A stretch of 64,000 bases of DNA, from the NCBI RefSeq assembly GCF_003986975.1, contig NZ_PIPO01000001.1:372001-436000 (forward strand), written 5' to 3'. The number at the start of each line of letters is the position of its first letter. The stretch's first letter is position 1. The stretch comes from Aliidiomarina soli (GTDB lineage: Bacteria > Pseudomonadota > Gammaproteobacteria > Enterobacterales > Alteromonadaceae). Shown in pieces: positions 46,884-54,669 of the stretch. Below the pieces are notes generated by a model. It made no database searches. It was given only the letters and a program-made list of their open reading frames with translations, and was not told the origin of the DNA. The translations under genes and the position numbers were made by a program.

Positions 46884-47241
46884 TGGGGCAGGGCTGATTG
46901 CGGCTGTGTTCGCACTCGTGAGCGAGTTTTTCCAGGGCGGAGCGCGCGGTTTGTAGCTGAGCTAGTTGCTCATCAATAGCCGTGAGACGCTGCAGCGCCA
47001 ACTGACGCGCTTTACTGTGATCCTGTGAGGCATCCATTGTTAATAACTGTTTGATTTCTTTCAGGGTAAAACCGGCTGCCTGGGCGCTTTTAATAAAAGT
47101 AATGCGGCGCAGGTGTGTCCCGTCGTACTGGCGTACCTTACCTTTGGTTTCAGGCACCTGCAGCAACCCTTCACGTTGGTAAAATCGCAGGGTTTCCACC
47201 CCTACACCTGCATTTAATGCTAACTTTCCAATAGTAAGCAT
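46852..47241 (-). CDS. MerR-family metal or redox regulator
   Basis: A 129-residue activator/repressor with winged helix (LTIGKLALNAGVGVETLRFYQREGLL), coiled coil and a C-terminal loop with C110 and C118 (CEHSRNQPC, then PII). By my alignment these match C117 and C126 of Tn501 MerR, while MerR C82 corresponds to His75, so the metal or ligand may differ from mercury. The ATG at 47241 has GAGG upstream; upstream in-frame starts would run through the operator. It is divergent from the glutaredoxin-MauE gene. Confidence 0.9.
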   Translation of the reverse strand: MLTIGKLALNAGVGVETLRFYQREGLLQVPETKGKVRQYDGTHLRRITFIKSAQAAGFTLKEIKQLLTMDASQDHSKARQLALQRLTAIDEQLAQLQTARSALEKLAHECEHSRNQPCPIIESFVAAAH

Positions 47242-47250
47242 AACAACCTC

Positions 47251-47280
47251 TTGACTCCGTACCATAGTACGTAGTTTAAG
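47251..47280 (+). promoter_or_regulatory. MerR-type promoter/operator
   Basis: TTGACT (-35) is followed by the dyad CGTAC-CATA-GTACG (47258-47271) inside an over-long spacer of 18-19 bases before a poor -10 (TTTAAG or TTAAGC). This is the layout MerR proteins untwist to activate; TTGACTCCGTAC is the same as the start of the mer operator as I remember it. It lies between merR and the divergent glutaredoxin-MauE gene. Confidence 0.75.
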
Positions 47281-47316
47281 CTTCTCGTTAACATTAGCAA
47301 GCAGAGGAAATGTTCC

Positions 47317-48069
47317 ATGACAACAAATACCAAACACGCGACGCTATATCGCATGATGACAAGCAAGCATCAATGCCCGTACGGCCGTAAAACGCTGCAT
47401 CTTTTGCATCAGGCTGGGTATGAGGTGGACGATCATCATCTGAACTCGCGGGAGGAAATTGATGAATTTAAGGCAAAGCACGACGTAAAAACCACGCCTC
47501 AGGTGTTTATCGGCGATCAACGTATCGGTGGTTACGAGGAGGTTCGTAAGCACCTCGGAAAGCCTGTACGCGATCCCGATGCGACCAGCTACCGGCCAGT
47601 AGCAGCCTTGTTCGCGATGACCGCATTAACCGCGCTGGCTTTGAATATGGGCGTAAATGGAAGCTGGCTGTCGGTGCAGGCAGTGGAGTGGTTTATTGCG
47701 TTGTCGATGGTGGTGCTGGCGCTACTAAAACTGCAGGACGTGGAAAGTTTTTCCACCATGTTTCTCAACTATGACCTGGTGGCGCGGCGTTGGGTCCCCT
47801 ATGGGTATGTTTACCCCTATGCTGAAGGCCTGGCAGGTGTGCTGATGGTGGGCGGTTTGCTGAACTGGCTGTCGATCCCGCTGGCGCTCTTTATTGGTAC
47901 CGTGGGTGCAGTGTCGGTATTTAAAGCCGTGTACGTGGATAAACGTGAACTTAAGTGCGCCTGCGTTGGCGGCGCCAACAATGTTCCGCTTGGTTTCGTT
48001 TCGCTGACCGAAAACCTGATGATGATCGGTATGGCGTTATGGATGTGGTACGCCCATGGTTGGTTTTAA
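47317..48069 (+). CDS. Glutaredoxin-MauE fusion membrane protein
   Basis: A 250-residue two-domain protein. Residues 1-85 are a glutaredoxin with monothiol-like active site CPYG (C20) and TTPQVFIGD cis-proline loop. Residues 95-250 carry about four helices of the MauE/DoxX-like redox family, with FLNYDLVARRW, an acidic PYAEGLAG motif and CACVGGANNVPLG, whose cysteine pair suits thiol exchange across the membrane. It is probably controlled by the adjacent MerR protein, implying response to thiol-reactive metal or oxidants. Confidence 0.88.
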   Translation: MTTNTKHATLYRMMTSKHQCPYGRKTLHLLHQAGYEVDDHHLNSREEIDEFKAKHDVKTTPQVFIGDQRIGGYEEVRKHLGKPVRDPDATSYRPVAALFAMTALTALALNMGVNGSWLSVQAVEWFIALSMVVLALLKLQDVESFSTMFLNYDLVARRWVPYGYVYPYAEGLAGVLMVGGLLNWLSIPLALFIGTVGAVSVFKAVYVDKRELKCACVGGANNVPLGFVSLTENLMMIGMALWMWYAHGWF

Positions 48070-48093
48070 TCATGGCGCCCCGGGAGAAGCACA

Positions 48094-48645
48094 ATGGCAA
48101 AAAACAACACGCACTCTCAGTTTGAGACGACTATTCTGCGGCCTTTGAAATCAGGCCCAGATGACCTCAGTGCGTTCATTGTGTTACCAAATAGCGCGAG
48201 TGCGGCCTTGCCAAGGTGGGGCCGTACCAGCGTGGACGTGAGCATGAATGGCTATGACTTTGAGGCCACCCTTGAGCCTGATGGTCAGCTGAGCCATTGG
48301 TTGCCGATCAGCAAAGACCAGCTTGAAGCGGCCAGTGTCGGGGTCGGTGACCAGGTAAACTTTACCATCATTGGAGTTGAGAAAGAGCCAGAGCCTGCTC
48401 TTCCAGCAGACTTTCAGCAGGCACTGGCCGCTGCGCCAGAGGCCCGGGCTGTGTGGGAAGATACCACCACTATCGCCCGGGTTGACTGGATCCACTGGAT
48501 TGTCACAGCGAAGCAAGCAAAAACGCGGGCAAAACGGATTGCGGATGCCTGTGACATGCTAGCCTCTGGTAAACGACGGGTTTGCTGTTTTGACCCCTCA
48601 GGTTATTACAGCAAAGCGCTGAGCGCGCCCAAAGCAGCGGAGTAG
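48094..48645 (+). CDS. DUF1905 / YdeI-like protein
   Basis: A 183-residue cytoplasmic protein: an N-terminal DUF1905 beta-barrel (FETTILRPLKSGPDDLSAFIVLP ... VDVSMNGYDFEATLEPDG) and a C-terminal YdeI/OmpD-associated helical part (WIHWIVTAKQAKTRAKRIADACDMLASGKRR). Family members are linked to bacteriocin or peptide tolerance, but the biochemical role is unknown. It lies 24 bases after the glutaredoxin-MauE gene and may be co-transcribed. Confidence 0.82.
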   Translation: MAKNNTHSQFETTILRPLKSGPDDLSAFIVLPNSASAALPRWGRTSVDVSMNGYDFEATLEPDGQLSHWLPISKDQLEAASVGVGDQVNFTIIGVEKEPEPALPADFQQALAAAPEARAVWEDTTTIARVDWIHWIVTAKQAKTRAKRIADACDMLASGKRRVCCFDPSGYYSKALSAPKAAE

Positions 48646-48735
48646 GGTGGTTGAGCACCAGGTAGTTGAAAAGTTTACTTTATGTACAATACTGGTGTTA
48701 GTCTATTTTAAACCAACTCTTACAAGGAACGTGAA

Positions 48736-49173
48736 GTGAACAAACTCCCAAAGTGTATATACCTGACCGCATCAGTCGTGTTTATTGCAGCCTGTACGTC
48801 GCAACCCTCAGACCAGTCGGTGGACTATGAGGTGCTGGATGTAACGGATGCAGAAGAATCTCAGTACTGGATTGTTGCCAAGCGAGTTGCCCCGGTCTAT
48901 CCAATGGATGCCGTACGTAGAGGACGGGCTGGCTGTGTAGAAATGTCATTTGTTATTACGCCGCAAGGACGTGCAGACCAAATTGAAGTCATCAGATCCT
49001 TCCCCGACAGGGTATTCAATAAGTCCGGACCAAACGCATTAGAGCAATGGCAATGGGCGCCAGCCGCTAGCAATCAGGCTAACCAGGCCGTACGAACCAC
49101 ACTCAAATTCGACTATACCCTGGAAGGGGTTCGCAATAAGGAAGCTGCTGAAGCTGCCTGCCAGGACGAATAA
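48736..49173 (+). CDS. TonB C-terminal-domain lipoprotein
   Basis: A 145-residue lipoprotein (GTG start with AAGGAACG upstream; lipobox FIAAC). Residues 50-125 match a TonB C-terminal domain: KRVAPVYPMDAVRRGRAGCVEMSFVITPQG ... ALEQWQWAPA. There is no N-terminal membrane helix or proline-rich spanner, so it is not a classical TonB energy transducer. The role is unknown; a periplasmic binding function is likely. Confidence 0.8.
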   Translation: MNKLPKCIYLTASVVFIAACTSQPSDQSVDYEVLDVTDAEESQYWIVAKRVAPVYPMDAVRRGRAGCVEMSFVITPQGRADQIEVIRSFPDRVFNKSGPNALEQWQWAPAASNQANQAVRTTLKFDYTLEGVRNKEAAEAACQDE

Positions 49174-49333
49174 CGGATAGGGATTATCTGCCTTACATAA
49201 AGGTTTGCTTAAGTATGCCGATATCTATCGGGTAGGCATCATGCGTCCATTTTGAAGAGAGTTATTCTCACGGACCTTGTACGCTAAGTACAGCATGAAA
49301 GCTGTTGTCTGCTCGACCAGGTGAGGCTGTTCA

Positions 49334-50875
49334 GTGAAGATAAACGGATTTTGGGCGAAAGCCAGCGGATTAGTCATGTTCATAATTCTGATGTTCGCTG
49401 TCCACGCGTTGACAAAACTATATCAGCGAAACGTTCAGGATGAGTTTTCTCAAGAGCTTTTATCACATGCTGAACTTGTCTCGTCGCAGCTAATGCAAGC
49501 GATCAGAAGTGCGAAAGAGAACGAGATTGCTGATTGCACGGACGAGAATATTGATCAACTCAGAAAAATTGCTAATCAATACCTGTATGTTTACGATTTA
49601 GGTATTGTTGCCAGCAATCAAGTTAGATGCACAGCAAATTGGGGGATTTTTAATCCACCTGCCGCATTGCCGGATACGTATTATCAGGTGGCATCTGAAT
49701 TCCAGCTCTATTCTCAGGCTGAATCTATTTTTCCCATTCCTCAGAGTTTCGATATCAGTCGATTTCGGGATGTTGTGGCGTTCACCGTTGACTTCTCATT
49801 TCAGCACTTCGTGACAAAGGACCACGGCTTTTCTTACTCGATAGAAATGGCAAACCGGCAGCATAACTTTTTAAACTATCAGTCAGAAGAGTCGGATACG
49901 CCCCTTAGCGCCTCAGCCAGCCTAGGCTTATTTAAAGTCGTTACAACACGTTGCAGTCAACGTTTCGGCTACTGTGTCTATACAGAAAGTAACAGAGGAG
50001 GGGTCTTTTACTTTAGCGCTGCGGTTATTCTGCTCTTATTTATTATCAGCCTCGCCTTTAGCTTCGTCGTTGCGTACGCCGTGCAGTCGTATCTATATAA
50101 GCAAAACTCAATGGAGTTTAGGTTTCGTCGTGCCATTCATCGCAAGCTGATTAAAGTCGAATACCAACCTATTTTGCAGGCAGACACGCGCAGAATTATC
50201 GGCGTCGAGAGCCTGGTGCGATGGAGAGATCCGGTCTATGGCAGTGTATCGCCGGAACTATTTATCAGTATCGCCGATAAGCTTGGCATCTATAAGGATC
50301 TTACTTATCACATAGCAGCGGTATCTATTGCAGAAATGACACCTGTGTTAAAGCAAAATAAAGAGTTCTTCGTTTCCCTCAATGTCACTAGTTTTGAGGT
50401 TCTCGACGAGAATTTCCTGTTATTTCTGAAGAATAAAGTCGAAAGTTCGGGGCTCGCTACGAGACAGATTAAAATTGAAATGACGGAAGAAATATCAGTG
50501 CCACTGGATACGCTTTCAAAATTTTCTAAGCAAGCCAGGAAGTACGGCTTTCGTATTTCGTTGGATGATTTCGGTACCGGGGTTGCTAACCTTGTCTGGT
50601 TAACCGAAATAGCATTCGATGACATAAAAATTGACCGGGTCTTTACTCAAGCCCTGAACGATAAGTTTAAAGAAAAAATGGTGTTTTCTATCATAGAAAT
50701 GGTTTCAAGCCTGCGGAGGCAAGTGACCTTCGAAGGGGTAGAAACCCAGGGTGAGCTTGATGTCATTTTGCAGTACTTTTCCTCTGCTCATGTTCAGGGC
50801 TGGTATTTCTATAAGTCGCTGTCTATAAATTCATTGCTTAAGGTTCTTAAATACAATGAGTTGAATAGATCTTAA
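49334..50875 (+). CDS. Periplasmic-sensing EAL-domain phosphodiesterase (CSS-type)
   Basis: A 513-residue protein with an N-terminal helix (about 10-30), a periplasmic domain with cysteine pairs (DCTDEN and RCTANWG; CSQRFGYC) resembling CSS-motif redox sensors, a second helix (about 230-255) and an EAL domain (about 265-505). EAL motifs: VESLVRW (ESL), NVTSFEVL, EMTEEISV, SLDDFGTGVANL, IKIDRVF and EGVET, consistent with active c-di-GMP hydrolysis. GTG start with GAGG upstream. Its stop overlaps the convergent tetR gene by 4 bases. Confidence 0.85.
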   Translation: MKINGFWAKASGLVMFIILMFAVHALTKLYQRNVQDEFSQELLSHAELVSSQLMQAIRSAKENEIADCTDENIDQLRKIANQYLYVYDLGIVASNQVRCTANWGIFNPPAALPDTYYQVASEFQLYSQAESIFPIPQSFDISRFRDVVAFTVDFSFQHFVTKDHGFSYSIEMANRQHNFLNYQSEESDTPLSASASLGLFKVVTTRCSQRFGYCVYTESNRGGVFYFSAAVILLLFIISLAFSFVVAYAVQSYLYKQNSMEFRFRRAIHRKLIKVEYQPILQADTRRIIGVESLVRWRDPVYGSVSPELFISIADKLGIYKDLTYHIAAVSIAEMTPVLKQNKEFFVSLNVTSFEVLDENFLLFLKNKVESSGLATRQIKIEMTEEISVPLDTLSKFSKQARKYGFRISLDDFGTGVANLVWLTEIAFDDIKIDRVFTQALNDKFKEKMVFSIIEMVSSLRRQVTFEGVETQGELDVILQYFSSAHVQGWYFYKSLSINSLLKVLKYNELNRS

Positions 50876-51459
50876 GGGTCCTTCAATAAGCCGGATGCCA
50901 TTAGTTGAAATGCTTCAACCGCTTTAGGGGTAACCTCTTCTGGTGTGCCACTGGCAGCAATCCACAGCGCCGCATTGAGTGCCGCACCGCTAAGCAGTCT
51001 GGCGGCGGCTTCTGTATCAACCGGCTTCAGAACACCCTGAGAAATAAGCTGCTCGACCGTTTGTCTGGTCACCTCAAGGCAGCTGTTCTGGCTGGGCCAT
51101 TGCGATGGGTCGCCAAGAACTGCAGGCCCGTCGAGTAATACAATACGCTGTATTTCAGGATCCAGTGCCATGCGTATGTAGGCTATACCTTCTGCAAGTA
51201 ACCCCTGCCAAAGGTCTTCAGTCTGAGCTCCTGATTCTTTCGCCCGCAGAGCCATTTCGGTATCAATTTGGTCGACCACCGCAGCGAGAAGCCCGCGTTT
51301 ATCCCCAAAGTTGTGATACAACGCGCCTCGCGTTAAGCCTGCCGCGGCAGTTAGCTCGTCCATTGATGAGGCCGCATAGCCTTTTTCCGCAAAGGCTTTA
51401 CGCGCTGCCGAAATAAGTTTCGCACGGTTCTCTGCCATGCTTTTGGCTCGTTTACTCAC
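50872..51459 (-). CDS. TetR-family regulator next to ridA-like gene
   Basis: A 195-residue repressor: helix-turn-helix at about 12-58 (RAKLISAARKAFAEKGYAAS ... LTAAAGLTRGALYHNFGDKRGLL), helical C-terminal ligand domain. The GTG at 51459 (MSKRAKSMAENR) is chosen because AGGGAGA lies 6 bases upstream; longer in-frame starts run through the operator repeats. Three palindromes lie directly upstream, between it and the divergent RidA-family gene, so both are probably controlled by it. Confidence 0.88.
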   Translation of the reverse strand: MSKRAKSMAENRAKLISAARKAFAEKGYAASSMDELTAAAGLTRGALYHNFGDKRGLLAAVVDQIDTEMALRAKESGAQTEDLWQGLLAEGIAYIRMALDPEIQRIVLLDGPAVLGDPSQWPSQNSCLEVTRQTVEQLISQGVLKPVDTEAAARLLSGAALNAALWIAASGTPEEVTPKAVEAFQLMASGLLKDP

Positions 51460-51480
51460 TTGTCTCTCCCTATATTTCAT

Positions 51481-51543
51481 ATACGCCGCGTATAAAATAT
51501 TGACATACGCGGCGTATAACTTCATTCTACATACGTGTCGTAT
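51481..51543. promoter_or_regulatory. Three TetR-type operators
   Basis: Palindromes ATACGCCGCGTAT (51481-51493), ATACGCGGCGTAT (51505-51517) and ATACGTGTCGTAT (51531-51543) share ATACG-N3-CGTAT. Spacing is 24 and 26 bases. The first two are reverse complements of each other. TTGACA (51500-51505) overlaps the second and may be a -35 element toward ridA. They lie between divergent tetR and ridA-like genes. Confidence 0.82.
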
Positions 51544-51621
51544 ATTACTGCAATATCGCAATAGGGTATAGCAGAAGCGACACTTCAATTATCCAATGTT
51601 CACCAAAATGAGGACTGAGTT

Positions 51622-52011
51622 ATGCAACAACGTGAAGCTATTTTCCCGGCCAACAGACATGCACTCTATCAGGAGCATGGCTATTCGGCTGCTATTCGAT
51701 CCGGCGACCTTCTGTTTGTCTCGGGGCAGGTTGGCAGTCGTGAAGACGGCAGCCCTGAGCCGGAATTTTCGCGCCAGGTTGAACTGGCTTTTGAAAACCT
51801 GCAGGCAACACTGGCAGCAGCGGGCTGCACACTGGACGATATTGTCGATGTGACGACGTTTCATACCGATCCAGAGAATCAGTTCGAGACCATTATGCAA
51901 GTCAAACAAAACGTATTCCCCGAAGCGCCGTACCCCAACTGGACCGCAATCGGGGTAAATTGGTTAGCTGGTTTTGACTTTGAAATAAAAGTTATTGCCC
52001 GTATTCCGTAA
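51622..52011 (+). CDS. RidA-family protein
   Basis: A 129-residue Rid/YjgF-superfamily trimeric protein. Family features: SGDLLFVSGQVG, FENLQATLAAAGCTLDDIVDVTTFHTD and YPNWTAIGVNWLAGFDFEIKVIARIP. The arginine that lets RidA hydrolyse enamine/imine intermediates is not in its usual CRVEV-type context, so it probably belongs to another Rid subgroup with an unknown substrate. It is the likely target of the divergent TetR protein. Confidence 0.88.
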   Translation: MQQREAIFPANRHALYQEHGYSAAIRSGDLLFVSGQVGSREDGSPEPEFSRQVELAFENLQATLAAAGCTLDDIVDVTTFHTDPENQFETIMQVKQNVFPEAPYPNWTAIGVNWLAGFDFEIKVIARIP

Positions 52012-52067
52012 CCCATATTTGCCCTGGTAACGCCAGCTCGACGAGCTATTGCGGACTGGTGTTTGTT

Positions 52068-52097
52068 GTTATACGCTTCATATATAGATCGTATAAC
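52068..52097. promoter_or_regulatory. Operator-like palindrome before the parD-like/map genes
   Basis: GTTATACG and CGTATAAC are perfect 8-base inverted arms 14 bases apart. Read as two overlapping 13-mers (52071-52083 and 52082-52094) they match the ATACGCCGCGTAT operator upstream at 10 and 9 of 13 positions. It is 12 bases before the parD-like ATG, a good position for repression by the same TetR protein. Confidence 0.6.
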
Positions 52098-52108
52098 AGA
52101 GGATGAAT

Positions 52109-52315
52109 ATGGGTATCGTTAAAATCAGTGACGAGCTGCATGAGGAAATCAGAAAATCGAGTTCGGTTATGGTGCGTTCAATCAACGCCCAGGCCGAATT
52201 CTGGATCAAGGTTGGTATGCTGGCGGAGGCCAATCCGTCGAAGTCGTTTAGCCAAATCATGAGTGAGCAATTGAAGCATGCTGATGTTGAAATAAAGGCG
52301 GTTGCCGGTGGATAA
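52109..52315 (+). CDS. ParD-like antitoxin-family protein
   Basis: A 68-residue protein, MGIVKISDELHEEIRKSSSV, with a predicted ribbon-helix-helix N-terminus and a short helical tail (AEFWIKVGMLAEANPSKSFSQIM), matching the ParD-like family. No ParE toxin gene follows; instead the stop codon is one base before the start of methionine aminopeptidase. The ATG at 52109 has AGAGG at proper distance, unlike the in-frame ATG at 52103. Confidence 0.75.
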   Translation: MGIVKISDELHEEIRKSSSVMVRSINAQAEFWIKVGMLAEANPSKSFSQIMSEQLKHADVEIKAVAGG

Positions 52316-52316
52316 C

Positions 52317-53081
52317 ATGACCCTGAAAAGTGAGAGTGAACTGCAGCTCATGCGCGAATCCGGACGCTTGCTAGCGTTAGTTTTTGCGTATCTGGACGAT
52401 AAAATTGAAACTGGTGTTTCCACCATGCAAATCAACGACTGGGCTGAACGCTATATCGTTGATGAGCTGAACGCCCGGCCAGCCAGTAAAGGGCAGTATG
52501 GCTACCAGTATGTACTGAATACATCAGTGAATCAGGTAGTTTGCCACGGGGTCCCGGCCACCACCCAAAAACTGAAATCCGGCGATATTGTCAATGTCGA
52601 TATTACGCTGGAAAAAGGCGGTTTTATCGCTGATTCGAGCAAAATGTACCTGATTGGTGATGTTAGCCCCTTAGCCAAACGCCTGGTCGACAAAACCTAC
52701 GCCGCCATGTGGGAAGGCATCCGGGTGGTGAAGCCTGGTGCAACCCTGGGTGATGTGGGCTACGCTATTCAGCAATACGCGACCAGAAACGGCTACTCGG
52801 TAGTGCGTGAATATTGCGGTCATGGCATTGGCCGGGAAATGCATGAAGACCCCCAGGTGCTGCATTACGGTGAGAAGGGCAAAGGGCTGGAGTTGCGCGA
52901 AGGCATGACCTTCACTATTGAACCGATGATCAACCAGGGAAAGGCTAAAATTAAAACCAAAAGAGACGGCTGGACGGTCGTTACCAGTGACAAAAAGTTG
53001 TCTGCTCAATGGGAGCACACCATCGCGGTCACCGCCAACGGCTTTGAAGTACTGACGTTGCGTGATGAGGAACGTATCTGA
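52317..53081 (+). CDS. map: Type I methionine aminopeptidase
   Basis: Removes the initiator methionine from new proteins. The 254-residue protein has the pita-bread metallopeptidase motifs: CHGVPATTQKLKSGDIVNVDITLEKGG with the first metal-binding Asp, IADSSKMY with the second, GHGIGREMHEDP (His), TIEPMI (Glu) and QWEHTIAVT (Glu). All five metal ligands are present. Its start sits 1 base past the parD-like stop, implying coupled translation. It may be a second, regulated copy, since the housekeeping map usually sits near rpsB. Confidence 0.93.
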   Translation: MTLKSESELQLMRESGRLLALVFAYLDDKIETGVSTMQINDWAERYIVDELNARPASKGQYGYQYVLNTSVNQVVCHGVPATTQKLKSGDIVNVDITLEKGGFIADSSKMYLIGDVSPLAKRLVDKTYAAMWEGIRVVKPGATLGDVGYAIQQYATRNGYSVVREYCGHGIGREMHEDPQVLHYGEKGKGLELREGMTFTIEPMINQGKAKIKTKRDGWTVVTSDKKLSAQWEHTIAVTANGFEVLTLRDEERI

Positions 53082-53126
53082 ACGAATAGCAGTCGACTAG
53101 TGGACAAATTATTGAGAGAGAACGGT

Positions 53127-53483
53127 ATGAAAGAGAGCGGAAAAATAAACTACGTGGAATTGCCGTCGCGGGATATTGAAGCTACTAAGCGGTTTTTCAG
53201 TGCTGCGTTTGACTGGTCGTTTGTTGATTACGGCCCGGACTATGTGGCAATTCAGGGTGCCGGGCTCGATGGTGGGTTTTATAAATCAGATAATGTCGCA
53301 ACGACAGAAAACGGCAGCGTATTAGTGGTGCTGTACAGTACCGATCTTGACCAAGCCCAGGAGCGGGTGAAATCGGCAGGCGGCATCATTGTGCAGAATA
53401 CCTATGATTTCCCTGGCGGCCAGCGCTTTCATTTTGCCGATCCAAATGGCAATGAATATGCGGTGTGGTCTGAACCTGCGTAA
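53127..53483 (+). CDS. VOC-family (glyoxalase/bleomycin-resistance-like) protein
   Basis: A 118-residue single VOC-type domain pair: GKINYVELPSRDIEATKRFFSAAFDW at the N-terminus and FHFADPNGNEYAVWSEPA at the C-terminus. The pattern is that of YdhR/glyoxalase-like proteins with unknown substrate. The ATG at 53127 is preferred over an upstream GTG at 53100. Stand-alone gene 46 bases after map. Confidence 0.85.
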   Translation: MKESGKINYVELPSRDIEATKRFFSAAFDWSFVDYGPDYVAIQGAGLDGGFYKSDNVATTENGSVLVVLYSTDLDQAQERVKSAGGIIVQNTYDFPGGQRFHFADPNGNEYAVWSEPA

Positions 53484-53521
53484 GCTGGTTACCACAGTAC
53501 GATTGAAACCAGGGCGAAACA

Positions 53522-53941
53522 ATGTATCGACAACTACTACTATTCGTTAGCGCACTGTTAGTTTTTACTGCCGCATCGAACGCGCAGGATGAACATACAC
53601 AGGGTGACGGTGAAACCATTTATGACATGCCCACCAACTGGGATACATTCTATGCAGTGGTCGTAAAACAAGGACCTAACCATGCGGACGACACTGACCC
53701 GGCCGTCACTCAGGCAATTATGCATCAGCACATTCAGTACCAACTTGGATTGCAGCATTCAGGCACCGCTGTCGCCGCTGGAGGCTTTGCTGACGCGAGC
53801 GACGGCATTAGCGGGCTAACGTTGTTGCGCGCAGAGTCGCTGGAAGACGCAGAGCGAATCGCAAATAGCGATCCTGCAGTGCAGGCTGGGCGGTTTAGTG
53901 TTGTGGTGAAAACCTGGTATGTGCCCGGTGGTAGGTTGTAA
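53522..53941 (+). CDS. Exported YCII-domain protein
   Basis: A 139-residue protein with a signal peptide (cut after ASNA) and a YCII-related ferredoxin-like domain (about 40-135: YAVVVKQGPNHA ... HQHIQYQLGLQHSGTAVAAGGF ... VVVKTWYVPGG). YCII domains are usually cytoplasmic; an exported copy is less common. Function unknown. Confidence 0.75.
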   Translation: MYRQLLLFVSALLVFTAASNAQDEHTQGDGETIYDMPTNWDTFYAVVVKQGPNHADDTDPAVTQAIMHQHIQYQLGLQHSGTAVAAGGFADASDGISGLTLLRAESLEDAERIANSDPAVQAGRFSVVVKTWYVPGGRL

Positions 53942-53993
53942 CTAGCCTGGTCACCGCGTTGCAAGAGCGGAACCTTGAGTGAGGAAAAGGCGC

Positions 53994-54509
53994 TTGATTT
54001 GTGAAACGCAAAGAATGCTGATACGGCCGCTAACGCTAGCAGACGTTCCCGAATTGACTGCGATCCTCAATGATCCCGAAGTAATGAAACACTCGATTGG
54101 CGGTGTCTGTGATGAGACCGCGACCCGAGGATTCATTCAATGGTGTATGGCATGCTACGAAGCCTATGGCGTCGGGCCCTGGGCGCTCATCGATAAAGAA
54201 GATGCCACGCTGATTGGTTTCTGTGGTGTTTCACCGGAAATGGTCGCGGGTGTTGAAGAAATGAACCTTGGTTACCGGCTGGCCGCAGCGTACTGGAACA
54301 AAGGGCTGGCGACCGAGGCCGCCGAAGGCGTGCTGAACTATGTATTCACGCATAAACTCTGCAAGTCGGTCGTGGTCATCATCGAGCCCGAGCATGTGGC
54401 GTCATTAAAAGTCGCTCAGAAAGCCGGCTTCAGCGCATTCGAAGTCCTTGAGTTTTACGGCCGCTCGGTGCGCTTGTATCGACTCAACCGGGAACAAACT
54501 CAGCCTTAG
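53994..54509 (+). CDS. GNAT acetyltransferase, RimJ/RimL-like
   Basis: A 171-residue N-acetyltransferase. TTG start at 53994 with AGGAAAAGG upstream gives MICETQRMLIRPLT, the usual family opening; a GTG at 53979 would add five residues. Motifs include GYRLAAAYWNKGLATEAAEGVL (acetyl-CoA-binding loop) and NVAS-like EHVASLKVAQKAGFSAFEV. Substrate unknown: ribosomal protein N-termini or small amines are typical. Confidence 0.85.
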   Translation: MICETQRMLIRPLTLADVPELTAILNDPEVMKHSIGGVCDETATRGFIQWCMACYEAYGVGPWALIDKEDATLIGFCGVSPEMVAGVEEMNLGYRLAAAYWNKGLATEAAEGVLNYVFTHKLCKSVVVIIEPEHVASLKVAQKAGFSAFEVLEFYGRSVRLYRLNREQTQP

Positions 54510-54669
54510 AACTTGCTGTCATAAAACTAATTCAGTAACTTCAATCATAAAATATAACCCTTATGCGGCGGCAGTTACGCCTCCCCAATGGCTCTGGCGT
54601 AAAATACCACGATTCCGTAGTCGTGCGCACAGGCGTTGTACCTATTGAGGTCTTTTAACAGGAAGATAA

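Noticed and set aside
49174-49333. c-di-GMP riboswitch upstream of the CSS-EAL gene
   Set aside because: An imperfect ATGCC/GGCAT hairpin is present, but the GEMM core motifs are missing.
52109-53081. Classical ParDE toxin-antitoxin pair
   Set aside because: The second gene is a full methionine aminopeptidase; no ParE-sized frame lies on either side.
54510-54669. Integron attC site
   Set aside because: No paired RYYYAAC and GTTRRRY motifs with intervening imperfect palindrome could be found.
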